64,000 bases of DNA from Rutidosis leptorrhynchoides (GCF_046630445.1 NC_092333.1:104765501-104829500); one strand, 5' to 3'. Shown: positions 33,242 to 51,746, counted from the stretch's first letter. The notes: generated by a model from the letters alone, not told the origin. Numbers and translations: made by a program.

Positions 33242-33445
33242 ATGTCTAAACAACCTACATCTCAAGCTCAAGATTTTATGAACCATTTATACAATAACTC
33301 AGTTCTAGTTTCACCCGCTAATTCTTCTTTCGGGTATCAAGGTAGTAGTTCATCACCGACTAGGCAAACAGATTATCCACCACCACCACGATTTCATCAA
33401 CCACTTTACTACACACGCTACAAGAAAGATGTCGAATACCCATGA
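33242..33445 (+). CDS. Unrecognised 67-aa ORF or first exon
   Basis: The frame MSKQPTSQAQDFMNHLYNNS... is Ser/Asn/Gln/Pro-rich with a PPPPRFHQPLYY stretch, and stops at 33443. It follows a TATA-like box and an A-rich ATG context (aaaaaaaATG), so it may be transcribed. No family is recognised. Low-complexity N-termini of this kind also occur in ORF1 proteins of PIF/Harbinger-type transposons, but nothing else here supports that. It may be a truncated gene start. Confidence 0.35.
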   Translation: MSKQPTSQAQDFMNHLYNNSVLVSPANSSFGYQGSSSSPTRQTDYPPPPRFHQPLYYTRYKKDVEYP

Positions 33446-34781
33446 ATTTTTTCCACAATTACTAATTTGTGTGTATACAGTCACATGATTGTAGAATTAA
33501 TTTTGTTGATTAATATTACCCATAAATTACTCTCGCATTTACCCACAAAATAACCCATAAAATCTTTTTCGAGTCTTAATCGTGACTAAATTTATAGGTA
33601 CAAAATATTTCACACGAACTACCCACAAATTAAGATTTCATGGATAAATAAATGAGCAATATCATGGGTAAATGTGTGATGTACAATACACACAACATTT
33701 GTGGTCATGGTTATTTTGCGTGACTAATTTTGTGGGTAAATATGTATTCACGGTTTTACCCATATAATCTAGTATTTATCGTATATTTTTTTTTAATCAG
33801 GGCGAACGTATTACTAAACAAACCATAACATATTATATGCATAATTACTTGTAAATATAGCATTACAAGTCATTTACAAAACAAGTTACTGAACTGGTGT
33901 TACTTAATACAAAGCAGTTTTATAAAATAATATCAGACATCAGAGTTCAATATTGTCAAACATATCTCCACCAGCCCATCTTCCTCTTAAACTAGCATTC
34001 AACAAGGTTAGCAACCTATAGGGGAAGATGTGGGTGATTAGCACGAAGGTAAGTGAATGAAACTAGAAAATGGTCAAGCATATAGTACCAAGTCATACAT
34101 ATGCTATAATAACAACAATTACATAACAACAATCACAACCACTAGAGGACCGACGACTTGTACGTGCCTCCAACCACCATCTGATCAGGCTAATGTTTCA
34201 TGATAGTCCTTACTACTGAATCAACAGTATAGTCTTTCATACGCGACACATGCATGCGTACTATCGCACTATACTACACGGACAATAGTAATTGGACCCA
34301 ACCTTTCTAACTCAGTTGACCTATTTGGACCCAACCTTTCTAACGCAGTCAGTCCCTAACACATGTGCACATAATGTCTCATAAACACCGGCATACAAAC
34401 AATCATCTAATGTATAATAGCAGTCTAACTCATGCCAACCATAATCAATAGTGTAACCATAGTAGTATAACTTGCTACCTTATAATTTAACCATAAATAA
34501 TTTCACTCACCGATTACCAGCATTGGAAGGCACTCATAGTTCTTATTTTACCGAGCCTTCTCTTTATCTTTATCTTTATCAATCGAGGATGATAAAATAC
34601 AAGTCAATATTCATATCTCAATCATATACTAGATTAAAAGCAATGATTATACGCAATCACATTAAACGGATAAAAAATATAATCCTCACTTTATTATGAG
34701 AAGTTAATTGGCTGATAAAAAAAAGACAGTGAACGGTCGAAAGGATATTTGTGTTTGTTCATAGATTTGGCTCTTGTATAT
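33446..34781. other. Intergenic, no gene seen
   Basis: Repeat-like sequence with several 'cccacaaa' strings (33520-33620). A 20-bp direct repeat 'ttggacccaacctttctaac' lies at 34292 and 34325. No coding frame of interest. Confidence 0.4.
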
Positions 34782-34783
34782 TA

Positions 34784-35035
34784 CTCCGTCCCATATCTAT
34801 TTTTCCCAGACAAAAAATACACAGTTTAAGAAAATAATGACTGACACATGTACTTTTTTATCTAATTTTTAGCTTTACCCTTTACTTTTTCCCTACCTTT
34901 TTGTCTTACATATAAAAAATTAGGGGCACAAAAGAACTTTACCACATTATTCTTTTCCATTTAAGAAAGTGGACAATTAAGTTGAGACATCTCGAAAAAG
35001 AATACTGGACAATAAAATTGAGACGTAAGGGGTAG
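34784..35035. mobile_element. Stowaway-like MITE (~250 bp)
   Basis: The left end is CTCCGTCCCATAT and the right end reads in reverse CTACCCCTTACGTCTCAATT, flanked by TA on both sides (34782-34783, 35036-35037). The right inner part contains 'caataaaattgagacg', the classic inner wording of Stowaway ends (CTCCGTCCC...ATTTTATTGTCC). TA duplication and termini agree with Tc1/mariner-type MITEs. Confidence 0.7.
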
Positions 35036-35102
35036 TAATTAGTAATATATATAATTTAGTGTTAACGTTAATGTGTCATTCAATAGTTTTGTTGTATGAG
35101 AA

Positions 35103-35300
35103 TCTATAACTTCTATTAAATCTCTAAAATGATGATGTCAACATTTCACAATTTAACTTATTTTGCTAAAACTTGTCATTTATAAAAATATGGATGATGT
35201 CATTAATCTTAATTAATTTAGAATTAAAATATAATTATTTACTAAAAATCTATCTATAGTATCTGATAAATCTCTATAATGATAATGTCATAAATAAAGA
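35103..35300 (+). repeat. Two Helitron-5'-end-like segments
   Basis: 'tctataacttctattaaatc' at 35105 followed by 'aatgatgatgtca', and 'tctatctatagtatctgata' at 35249 followed by 'taatgataatgtcata', resemble the start of the Helitron candidate at 27431. The matching 3' ends were not identified. Confidence 0.4.
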
Positions 35301-35381
35301 TTATTCAAGCTTAAACAAAATTCAAAAATAAAGAGAAAAATTCTAAGACTCACATGAGGATGTTATTACTAGGGCTCTAAA

Positions 35382-38941
<3,560 letters not shown>

Positions 38942-38942
38942 G

Positions 38943-38955
38943 TTGGTATCAGAGC
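38943..38955 (+). other. Primer-binding site, Tekay-like element
   Basis: TTGGTATCAGAGC begins one base after the 5' LTR, complementary to the 3' end of initiator tRNA-Met. Confidence 0.93.
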
Positions 38956-39150
38956 GTTGGTCTTAGAGAACCAGAAAATTTGCATTAGTGTGTCTTATCA
39001 AGTTTGTTAGGATGCATTAGTGAATCTGGACTTCGACCGTGTTTTCTTTAAAAATGATTGCATAATATTTTTTGTTGGAAACTACAAATTGTAACATGTA
39101 AATATTATGTGATATATTAATCTCTTAACATGTTTGATATTGTGTGATAG

Positions 39151-39741
39151 ATGTCTACCTCTAGTACAAATTCCATCGACTCACCTAATAATAATGAAGA
39201 GTCGAATATATATTGGGAAGATTCACAAATTCTCGAAGAGGAACCGGAAGAAGAGGAACCGGAAGAAAAGGAACCGGAAGAAGAAGAGGTTCCGGAGGAG
39301 GAAATATTAGGAACCACAGAAAAACATATAAGTAAAAGAAAACCCTCAATGAATGGATCAAAATTAATAATGGTCAATGGTGTTTTCACCGAGGAAGCAA
39401 AATATTGGGAAGATTACCAATTTTCCGATGAATCGGATCCTGATGAGGATTCCGATGATGTTATAGAAATTACCTCAATCCAATTTGAAAAAGCAAAAGA
39501 AAATAATAAGGGAAAGGGCATCAAAATAGAGAAACCTGATTTCAACCCCGATGAACTTTATATGTATCGTCAACACCTGTATTTCTTAAGTTGTAACAAT
39601 AACCCGGGAACCTCTAAGCCATCAGGTTTTTCTAAACCATTTGTGAAAACAACGGCTCGTATTAGAGGAACATCATATATCCCTAGAAAATTAGCAAAAC
39701 GAAACAGGTCCGAAGAGGAAGAAACTAGTGAGTCGGAATAA
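39151..39741 (+). CDS. Acidic ORF1 between LTR and gag (196 aa)
   Basis: An intact frame from ATG at 39151. It has a Ser/Thr/Asn-rich start, a Glu-Pro repeat region at about residues 29-52 (EEEPEEEEPEEKEPEEEEVP), the conserved DEDSDDVIEITSIQF centre and a basic tail with TTARIRGTSYIPRKLAKR. It is the counterpart of 6470-7096 on the other strand, with fewer Glu-Pro units there replaced or lost. That both copies stay open while gag-pol here is broken suggests either recent loss in gag-pol or constraint on ORF1. It has no recognised domain. Being upstream of gag it would be the first ORF on the genomic RNA. Role unknown; a nucleic-acid or chaperone-like function of the basic tail is only a guess. 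Confidence 0.8.
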   Translation: MSTSSTNSIDSPNNNEESNIYWEDSQILEEEPEEEEPEEKEPEEEEVPEEEILGTTEKHISKRKPSMNGSKLIMVNGVFTEEAKYWEDYQFSDESDPDEDSDDVIEITSIQFEKAKENNKGKGIKIEKPDFNPDELYMYRQHLYFLSCNNNPGTSKPSGFSKPFVKTTARIRGTSYIPRKLAKRNRSEEEETSESE

Positions 39742-39880
39742 AGAGTTGTAATCATGAGGTGTAAAATATGTAAAATAAGTGTGCTTGTACTTTTCTTGTT
39801 GTATGTGAAAATTGCTTGTATTATTTGATAATTATCTTTTATGAATCTAATTCTCGTCTGTTTTACAGTATAAAAACACA

Positions 39881-40572
39881 ATGGACATTAAGGATAGACA
39901 ACCAAAAATTTTAGAAGACCTATCCGGGGACATGATTGATGAAATCTTGTCTAAAGTCGGTCAGAATTTTTCGGCACAATTATTTATGGCAAAATTAGAT
40001 TGTAGAACATTTGAAGAACGTTCCAGGCATGCCTTAGTTTATAAAAGACTTTCATTTGAAAGATGGGGTATATCACATTGGGGACACTGTAAGTTACGCC
40101 GTGTTTTCTTTAAAGCGTTAAATGCGGGGAACCCAAATGCAATTTTATGCTACGGGTTAAAAACCTATTTTGACTCAACATATCCCAACGTAGGACTTCG
40201 TGAGTTAGAAAGAGCTTCTAACATGCAACATAAAGAAGCATGTTATGCTTACCGGTTAGTGATGTTCGCTTCTCACCAAAGTGAGAAAAAAACATCGAAT
40301 TACAACTTTTAAATAAAACCTTCCCACAAGTGACGGATTCAGTAGTTGGGGTGAGAAACAAGGTTTTTAGATTATTACGGGGCTGTTGGGCATTACAAAA
40401 CCCTCGTCCCTTTGACGACGTTACAACATGTTGTCTTGTCAACGGCCACAACGGTTATGTTCCACAAGACCAAGGATGGAAAGTAGTCTTAGTAAAACCA
40501 GAATGCATGACTTGTTTCTGCACTTATGAATTGCGTGTTTTTATTGCCTTTGGTGAACCACTTGCGTATTAA
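39881..40572 (+). pseudogene. Captured F-box-like gene (At2g35280-type) with one frameshift
   Basis: ATG at 39881 opens a frame whose N-terminus reads like an F-box (LEDLSGDMIDEILSKVGQNF ... VYKRLSFERW). It continues into a helical repeat region (KALNAGNPNAILCYGLKTYF, LRELERASNMQHKEACYAYR) of the kind found in plant F-box proteins resembling At2g35280. The frame stops at 40312 because of a -1 shift at an A7 run (40286-40292). The frame continuing past it reads ELQLLNKTFPQVTDSVVG and ends with a Cys-rich tail (CWALQNPRPFDDVTTCC, CMTCFCTYELRVF) at 40572. Together about 230 codons, so nearly a whole protein. It lies inside the retrotransposon, between ORF1 and gag, so it is best read as a host gene captured by the element. 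An F-box would contact SKP1 of SCF ubiquitin ligases; whether it does is untested. Confidence 0.65.
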
Positions 40573-40760
40573 CTAGGATTGTTGCCACAACTGTTTTGTA
40601 TCAAAGTTATTGTGTGCTATATTTCATGCTATATGTATTATAGCGGTATTGTAAGTTTGTAAAATATTGTATAAAAATTTGAACGCGAAATATTATTATA
40701 ATCAGTTTTTCATATAGAATTGTAGTAGTTGAATGATATATTAGCTACTAAGTATGAACT

Positions 40761-40780
40761 TAACGGGTAGGTACTACCCG
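40761..40780 (+). other. Second copy of the PPT-adjacent sequence, with hairpin
   Basis: The 14-mer TAACGGGTAGGTAC found just before the 3' LTR (45550-45563) also occurs here, between the captured gene and gag. It continues into CTACCCG, so CGGGTAG-GTA-CTACCCG can form a perfect 7-bp stem. It could be a central polypurine-like priming site or the scar of the event that added the two extra ORFs. Confidence 0.6.
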
Positions 40781-40943
40781 AATTAAAACTATAAAACGTT
40801 AATATGAAGAATTTTTTTTTATAAATGAGTTCATATTATGCTACGAAATACTATTGACTACTCTGAATATTCTATATGATTAACTTAATTCTTTTGGGCT
40901 ATTTTTGAAGGAAATGGCACCGACGACTCATTAGAATTTGAAC

Positions 40944-42130
40944 ATGAGCGAGGAAGACTTCCGTGCTTTCCTTGCAGTAAACATAGCCGCAGTACAAGCT
41001 GCGATGCAAAATAACAATAACTCCGAATCCAGCAATGGAACTAACGCCACGAGAACTCGTATAGGATGCTCCTACAAAGAATTCACTGCCTGTAAACCTT
41101 TGGAATTCGATGGAACCGAGGGTCCAATCGGATTAAAACAGTGGACTGAGAAGGTTGAATCGGTGTTTGCCATAAGTAAGTGCACTGAAGAAGACAAAGT
41201 AAAGTACGCTATGCATACCTTCACGGGTACTGCGGTAACATAATGGAACACTTATCTAGAACAGGTGGGACAAGATGCTTCTTACACACTACTGTGGTCA
41301 GCATTCAAACACTTAATGAACGAGCAGTACCGTCCCAGAAACGAGGTCAATAAGCTCAAGGTAGAGCTTAGAGGGTTACGAACACAAGGGTTTGATATTA
41401 CCACGTACGAACGACAATTCAAAGAGTTGTGCCTATTGTGTCCGGGAGCGTTCGAAGATGAAGAAGAGAAAATCGACGCATTTGTAAAAGGGTTACCAGA
41501 AAGGATACAAGAAGATGTGAGTTCACACGAGCCCGCCTCCATACAAAAGGCAAGTCGAATGGCTCACAAACTCATAAATCAGATTGAGGGAAGAATTAAA
41601 GAGCAAGCGACCGAAGAAGCCAACACGAAACAAGTCAAGAGGAAGTGGGAAGAAAACAGTGACAAGAGTCACCAATACAACAATAACAACAACAACAACA
41701 ACAATAATCGCAATTACAAACGCAATAACTACCACCACAACCGCAACTTTAACCGCAACAACAATAATAATCCCAGCAACAACAATAACAATCCTAACAA
41801 CAACTACAATAGAAACCATGCCAGAGGTACAATAACCGTTCCAACAATAACAACAATCGCAACAACAACAATCCCAACAATAACAACCAGAGGCAGAAAC
41901 CATGCCAGAGGTGTGAAGGATACCATCCGACTGGGCTTTGTACGACATCATGTACTAAGTGTAATAGAAAGGGTCATGGTAAGACGAAGTGTGAAGTTTA
42001 CGGACCAATGACTAACAAGAATAAAGGAACAAATAATGTCGGAACAAATAATACCGCCATTATTTGTTATGGATGTGGGAAGCCGGGTCATATCAGAAAC
42101 GAATGCCCAAATCAGGGGAATACTAATGGA
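40944..42130 (+). pseudogene. Tekay-like gag with zinc knuckles
   Basis: From ATG 40944. The capsid region has FDGTEGPIGLKQWTEKVESV, a stop at 41241-41243 (TAA, just before WNTYLEQ), then FKHLMNEQYRPRNEVNKLKV, the retrotrans_gag C-lobe and DAFVKGLPERIQ. An Asn-rich low-complexity stretch (41680-41820, AAC/AAT runs) follows. A frameshift between about 41820 and 41890 moves reading to the frame that carries the zinc-binding motifs: CEGYHPTGLC-type Cys cluster near 41910 and CYGCGKPGHIRNEC (42069-42110). Two breaks make it non-functional as it stands. The repetitive Asn codons are the probable slippage site. Confidence 0.88.
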
Positions 42131-45100
42131 CAGCGCCGCGAAAGAGTTTTCAATATTAATACGGCAGAAGCGCAAGAAGACCCGGAGCTTGTTACGGGTA
42201 CGTTTTTTATTGATGAAAAACCTGCTTATGTTTTATTTGATTCGGGTGCGGATAGAAGCTATATGAGTAGATATTTTTGTGCTAAATTAAGTGGTCCATT
42301 GACGCCTATGAATAATAAATTTTTACTCGAATTAGCAAACGGTAAATTAATTTCGGCAGATAAAATATGCCGGAATCGAGAAATTAAACTGGTTAGCGAA
42401 ACGTTTAAGATTGATTTGATACCAGTAGAGTTAGGGAGTTTTGATGTGATAATTGGCATGGACTGGTTGAAAAAGGAGAGAGCAGAGATCGTATGTTACA
42501 AAAATGCAATTCGCATTGTACGAGAAGAAGGAAAACCCTTAATGGTGTACGGAGAAAAGAGAAACGCGAAGCTAAATCTTATTAGTAATTTGAAGGCGCA
42601 AAAGCTAATAAGAAAAGGTTGCTATGCTGTTTTAGCACATGTCGAGAAAGTACAAACCGAAGAAAAGAACATCAATGATGTTCCCGTCGCAAAAGAATTT
42701 CCCGATGTATTTCTGAAAGAATTACCGGGACTACCTCCACACCGATCCGTTGAATTTTAAATTGATCTTGTACCAGGAGCTGCACCTATAGCTCGTGCTC
42801 CATACAGACTCATACCGAGAGAAATGAAGGAACTCCAAAGTTAACTACAAGAAATTTTAGAGTGTGGTTTTATACGACCAAGTACATCACCATGGGGAGC
42901 TCCTGTTTTGTTTGTCAAAAAGAAGGATGGTACATTCAGGTTATGTATCGACTACCGAGAGTTGAACAAACTTACCATCAAGAACCGTTATCCACTACCG
43001 AGAATCGACGACTTATTTGATCAACTACAAGGCTCGTCAGTTTATTCGAAGATTGATTTACGTTCTGGGTATCATCAAATGCGGGTGAAGGAGGATGATA
43101 TTCCGAAGACTGCTTTCAGAACGCGTTACGGTCATTACGAGTTTATGGTTATGCCGTTTGGGTTGACTAACGCACCAGCTGTGTTCATGGACCTCATGAA
43201 CCGAGTGTGTGGACCATACCTTGATAAGTTTGTCATTGTTTTCATTGATGACATACTTATTTACTCAAAGAATGATCAAGAGCACGAAGAACATTTGAGA
43301 AAAGTGCTAGAGTTGTTGAGGAAAGAAAAACTGTACGCTAAATTTTCAAAGTGTGCATTTTGGTTGGAAGAAGTTCAATTCCTCGGTCACATAGTGAACA
43401 AAGAAGGTATTCAGGTGGATCCGGCAAAGATTGAAATCGTTGAAAAGTGGGAAACCCCGAAAACTCCGAAGCATATACTTCAAATTTTAGGATTGGCTGG
43501 TTACTACAGAAGATTCATCCAAGATTTTTCCAAAATAGCAAAACCCTTGACTGCATTAACGCATAAAGGGAAGAAATTTGAATGGAAGGATGAGCAGGAG
43601 AAAGCGTTTCAATTGTTGAAGAAAAAGTTAACTACGGCACCCATATTGTCATTGCCTGAAGGGAATGATGATTTTGTGATATATTGTGACGCCTCAAAGC
43701 AAGGCCTCGGTTGTGTATTAATGCAACGAACAAAGGTAATTGCTTATGCGTCTAGATAATTGAAGATTCATGAGCAGAATTATACGACGCATGATTTGGA
43801 ATTAGGCGCGGTTGTTTTTGTATTAAAGACTTGGAGGCACTACTTATATGGGGTCAAAAGTATTATACATACCGATCACAAAAGTCTCCAACACATATTT
43901 AATCAGAAACAACTAAACATGAGGCAGCGTAGGTGGATTGAGGTATTGAATGATTACGATTTTGAGGATTCGTTACCATCCGGGGAAGGCGAATGTGGTA
44001 GCCGACGCTTTGAGTAGAAAGGACAGAGAACCTATGCGGGTAAAAGCTATGAATATAATTATTCGTACTAACCTTACTACTCAAATAAAGGAGGCGCAGC
44101 AGGGAGTTATAAGAGAAGGGAATTTGAAGAATGAAATACCCAAAGGATCGGAGAAACACCTTAATATTCGGGAAGACGGAACCCGATATAGAGCTGAAAG
44201 AATTTGGGTGCCAAAGTTTGGGGATGTGAGAGAAATGGTACTTAAGGAAGCACATAAAACTAGATATTCAATACATCCCGGAGCGGAGAAGATGTACAAA
44301 GATCTCAAGAAACACTTTTGGTGGCCGGGTATGAAAGCCGATATTGCTAAATACGTAGGAGAATGTTTGACGTGTTCTAAGGTCAAAGATGAACATCAGA
44401 AACCATCAGGTCTACTTCAGCAACCTGAAATCTCAGAATGGAAATGGGAAAACATTACCATGGATTTCATTACTAAATTGCCAAGGACTGCAAGTGGTTA
44501 TGATACTATTTGGGTAATAGTCGATCGTCTCACCAAATCAGCACATTTTCTGCCAATGAGAGAAGATGACAAAATGGAGAAGTTGGCACGATTATACTTG
44601 AAAGAAGTTGTCTCCAAACATGGAATACCAATCTCTATTATCTCTGATAGGGATGGCAGATTTGTTTCAAGGTTTTGGCAGACATTACAGCAAGCATTAG
44701 GAACTCGTCTAGACATGAGTACTGCCTATCATCTACAGACTGATGGGCAGAGCGAAAGGACGATACAAACGCTTGAAGACATGCTACGAGCATGTGTTAT
44801 TGATTTTGGAAACAGTTGGGATCGACACCTACCGTTAGCAGAGTTTTCCTACAACAACAGTTACCACTCGAGTATTGAGATGACACCGTTTGAGGCACTT
44901 TATGGTAGAAAGTGCAGGTCTCCGATTTGTTGGAGTGAAGTTGGGGATAGACAAATTACGGGTCCGGATATAATTCAAAAAACTACCGAGAAGATCATTC
45001 AAATTAAAAAACGGTTAAAAACCGCCCAAAGTCGACAAAAGAGCTACGCGGACATTAAAAGAAAAAGATATAGAATTTGAAATTGGAGAGATGGTCATGC

Positions 45101-45528
45101 TTAAGGTTTCACCTTAGAAAGGTGTTGTTCGATTTGGTAAACGGGGGAAACTAAATCCAAGATACATCGGGTCATTCAAGATTATAGATCGTGTCGGACC
45201 AGTAGCTTACCGACTTGAGTTACCTCAACAACTCGCGGCTGTACATAACACTTTCTACGTCTCGAATTTGAAGAAATGTTTTGCTAAAGAAGATCTCACA
45301 ATTTCGCTAGACGAAATCCAAATCAATGAAAAACTTCAATTCATCGAAGAACCCGTCGAAATAATGGATCGTGAGGTTAAAAGGCTTAAGCAAAACAAGA
45401 TACCAATTGTTAAGGTTTGATGGAATGCTCGTAGAGGACCCAAGTTCACCTGGGAATGTGAAGACTAGATAAAGAAGAAATACCCGCACTTATTTCCAGA
45501 AGATGCGTCAACACCTTTAATCGTTTAA
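42131..45528 (+). pseudogene. Tekay-like pol: protease, RT, RNase H, integrase, chromodomain
   Basis: Protease active-site triplet DSG in LFDSGADRSYMS (about 42235). [39 protein letters not shown] and the catalytic [11 protein letters not shown] (about 43240). RNase [17 protein letters not shown] and YTTHDLELGAVVF. Integrase: [11 protein letters not shown] with the CLTCSKVK zinc residues (44280-44390), then the D,D35E core ([36 protein letters not shown]). GPY-like [16 protein letters not shown] follows at about 45140. The chromodomain is [20 protein letters not shown] ... WNARRGPKFTWECED (45360-45465). Breaks: stops at 42760, 42844, 43757, 45115, 45418 and 45466, and frameshifts near 43970 and 45078. 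The chromodomain is expected to steer integration to marked chromatin. Confidence 0.93.
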
Positions 45529-45549
45529 AATTTCGGGACGAAATTTATA

Positions 45550-45563
45550 TAACGGGTAGGTAC
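45550..45563 (+). other. PPT region before the 3' LTR
   Basis: TAACGGGTAGGTAC lies directly before TGTAGTGACCC. It is the expected plus-strand priming place, although only partly purine. Confidence 0.7.
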
Positions 45564-49102
<3,539 letters not shown>

Positions 49103-49581
49103 CTAAATGAACCGAGCTAATCGCGAGCTACTCGAGCTCGACTCGTTAAAAGCTCGAGTCGAGCAGAGTCTAAACGAGATCGAGCTTGAACTTTATTTAA
49201 AGCTCGTTTAGTAAAAGAGCTAGAGATCGAGCTTTATATCTCGAGCTCGAACAATCTCGCGAGCCTAAACAAGCTTTTTATTTATATACATCAAAATATT
49301 TTTTTTTTTTAATAAATTAATATATAATTTTAATAGTTACTATGATATCAATAATAGTTGTAAGAATAATGCTAAATCTTATTATATGTGGATAAAAATT
49401 ACAAAAATAATAAATATGTAATATAATAAATTTAAATTTTATAAATAAAAATAGGATTTTATATTTAACGATACGAACTCGAGCTGAGCTCAAGCTTGTA
49501 AAGTATCAAACGAGCCGAGCTCGAGCTTTATGAAATTCAAACGAGCCAAGCTCGAGCTTGGAAGTGTTCGGGCTCGGCTCG

Positions 49582-51716
49582 TGTAACGACCCAACCCGTT
49601 ATCCAACCGAATAGGCAGCAATTTTTTTTTTTTAACAGTTAGGGTGCGCGGCGTGCAGCCCTTGATGTGCGCGGCGCGCACAAGGCCTGACAGCCCGCTG
49701 TCCAAATTTTTCAATTTTCGTTTAAAGATTACCCACTTCCCGACACTTTTAGACGAAACGCTTTTCACAACACATTATAATAAATAAAACTAACACGATT
49801 CAATAATAAAACAAGTTTTACGACATCGGGCCCACGTCGGCCGTTTTACAAAATACATACAAAATACGAGTTTCGACCATACGAGTTTTGTTTCCAAACA
49901 AAACTATGAGCATGATGTTTTGGGGATAAACTACCCAATCCTAGGTCGAATCCAAAAGTAATCCATGCAAGCATCAAAAGGGGAAATCATCTAAATCCCG
50001 AGCATACCCTTGTCAAATCCGCTTCCGTACCTAAAAATGTAAACAACGAGAGGGTATGCTAATGCTTAGTGAATGCAATACTTATACATATACATATATA
50101 GTTTACCTACGCGCATACACTTACAAATAACATGCAAACAAACGTATAAACGAGCTAGCATCACCAAAAATGAAACTAGCAACAACATTAGTATAAAAAC
50201 CGCCACAATAATATACTAAATCATAACAATGCGTAAACATACCAAACCATTCCCCGCTATGGCACTACCGACTAGTAGACGACCAATAACATCGAGTCTC
50301 ACTCGTATGATGTCACCGACTTGTGAATCATCATAAGGTGTCGCCGACTTGTGAATCACCAAAGGGTGTCATCGACTTGCGAACCACCCACTAATGTGTA
50401 TGGGTCACCAACTCGTGAATGCCATGTGGCATCACCGACTTGTGAAGCACCACTAAGTGCCACCGACCTGTGAAGCACTACAGAGTGTCACCGACTTGTG
50501 AAACTCGCCTCAACAAAAGGGGTCACCGACTTGTGAGCCACCATGAGGTGTCACCGGCTCGTGAATCACCGTAAGGTGTCACCGACTTGTGCAACACCTA
50601 TCGAGATACTACCAACCCATAGTTCTCCTCACCTATACTAACAATAAGTCACCGGCCCGTGACATAACACCAATACTCACGATGTGGCACCGAAGACCCA
50701 CATCGCTTACGAGTAAATAAACTACATACATACATGTATAAATACTCCACTCACCTCGATTACAAGAAAGGCAACTCCCACTTGAGCTCCTAATCGTCCA
50801 AATGTGAATCACCTAGATAATTCACAAACAAGTAAGCTAAACACTCTAGCTTATGCCCAAAAACACTATAAGTGAAAATTTTGACCCATTTGCACATACC
50901 TCCATTTGACCAAGTCAAATCTTGCCCAAAACACCCATAATCACAATCAACTAGGGATTATGTTCTAACACCATATTTTACACAATGTTTCATCATCAAA
51001 ACACTTACTTGCATCATTATGACACAAAACCCATTTTGACCTAATCCCAAGTCAAAACACCCATTTGCAAACACCTCTAATCACTTATAACCTAAGTTAA
51101 CTAGTGATATTAACACTCGAACATGATGATCAACTAATCAATTTCACTAACCAACCCAAAATCCACCAACAACAACATAAAACTCGATTACTAGTATTAA
51201 CAAACTCACTTCAAGAGTTTAAATGGGTTTCTCTACAAATCAAGTTCAAACCCTAACTTTGAATATCAAATCAAACAATGAAATTCGGAGTTAGAACTTA
51301 TCAATACTACCACAATGTAGCCATGAACGAGATGAACAACTTTAACATTTGCGACTTCGATCGATTCAAGCTTCTTCTTCTCCAAATGAAGCTTTCTCTC
51401 ACTAAACTCTTTTCTCACTCTAGGGTTGAGGTTGAAGATGAAAGAATGAAGATAAGATTGTGGACTTGATTGAGTCCACCAATCTGCCTTTTGTGGCCTA
51501 AAACTGTCCATACGCGAAAAGACCAAACTACCCTTCATTTAATTCAAAATAGAAAACTGGAACTCTGTCGCAGGGACAGTGCGCGACGCGCACCATCACC
51601 CCTGCGCGGCGCGCACAAAGGGCTGAACAGTCTGCCATCTTTTAAATCACGCCACACTTCACTCACTTTACGTAAACTATAAATACATTATGCACAATAA
51701 ATATCTGGGTCTTACA
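49582..51716 (-). mobile_element. Solo LTR (2135 bp), related to the gag-only element's LTR
   Basis: It has TGTAACGACCC and GGGTCTTACA ends and a GCTCG duplication at 49577-49581 and 51717-51721, with no interior. It is collinear with the LTR at 4068-6338: same 'cccaacccgtta' terminus, 'caatgaaattcggagtt' block (51275 versus 5930) and array position. By that comparison its orientation is minus. Left by recombination between two LTRs (inference). It carries TGCGCGGCGCGCA-type words near both ends (49645, 49668; 51580, 51603). ORFs in it are incidental. Confidence 0.9.
50290..50610. repeat. Tandem array 'tgtcaccgacttgtgaatca' in the solo LTR
   Basis: About ten diverged units of 25-40 bp built on 'caccgacttgtgaa' and 'ggtgtcaccgac'. 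They occupy the place of the 'ccgaactacacgag' array in the related LTR. Confidence 0.85.
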
Positions 51717-51746
51717 GCTCGGCTCGTTTATAGCCCTAGTTATTAC

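Noticed and set aside
33242-33445. Assigning the 67-aa frame to a PIF/Harbinger ORF1
   Set aside because: Only low-complexity composition suggests it; no Myb-like domain or transposase is nearby.
40286-40292. Programmed -1 frameshift at the A7 run
   Set aside because: The reading-frame phase (GAG AAA AAA ACA) does not make a standard slippery heptamer; a one-base indel in a homopolymer, or a sequencing error, is simpler.
39881-40572. F-box-like sequence as an ordinary host gene
   Set aside because: It lies between the PBS and gag of an element bounded by LTRs and a CTAAA duplication, so it is part of the retrotransposon.
41523-41951. Val/Ile-rich minus-strand frame resembling a membrane protein
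   Set aside because: It is the antisense of the AAC/AAT (Asn) runs in gag.
50290-50610. Second CRISPR-like array of short repeats
   Set aside because: Diverged units of changing length inside a solo LTR with clean target duplications; eukaryotic repeat expansion explains it.
51266-51682. Frames in the solo LTR, and 54320-54699 in the other LTR
   Set aside because: They lie wholly within LTR sequence and are not conserved as frames in the related LTR at 4068-6338.
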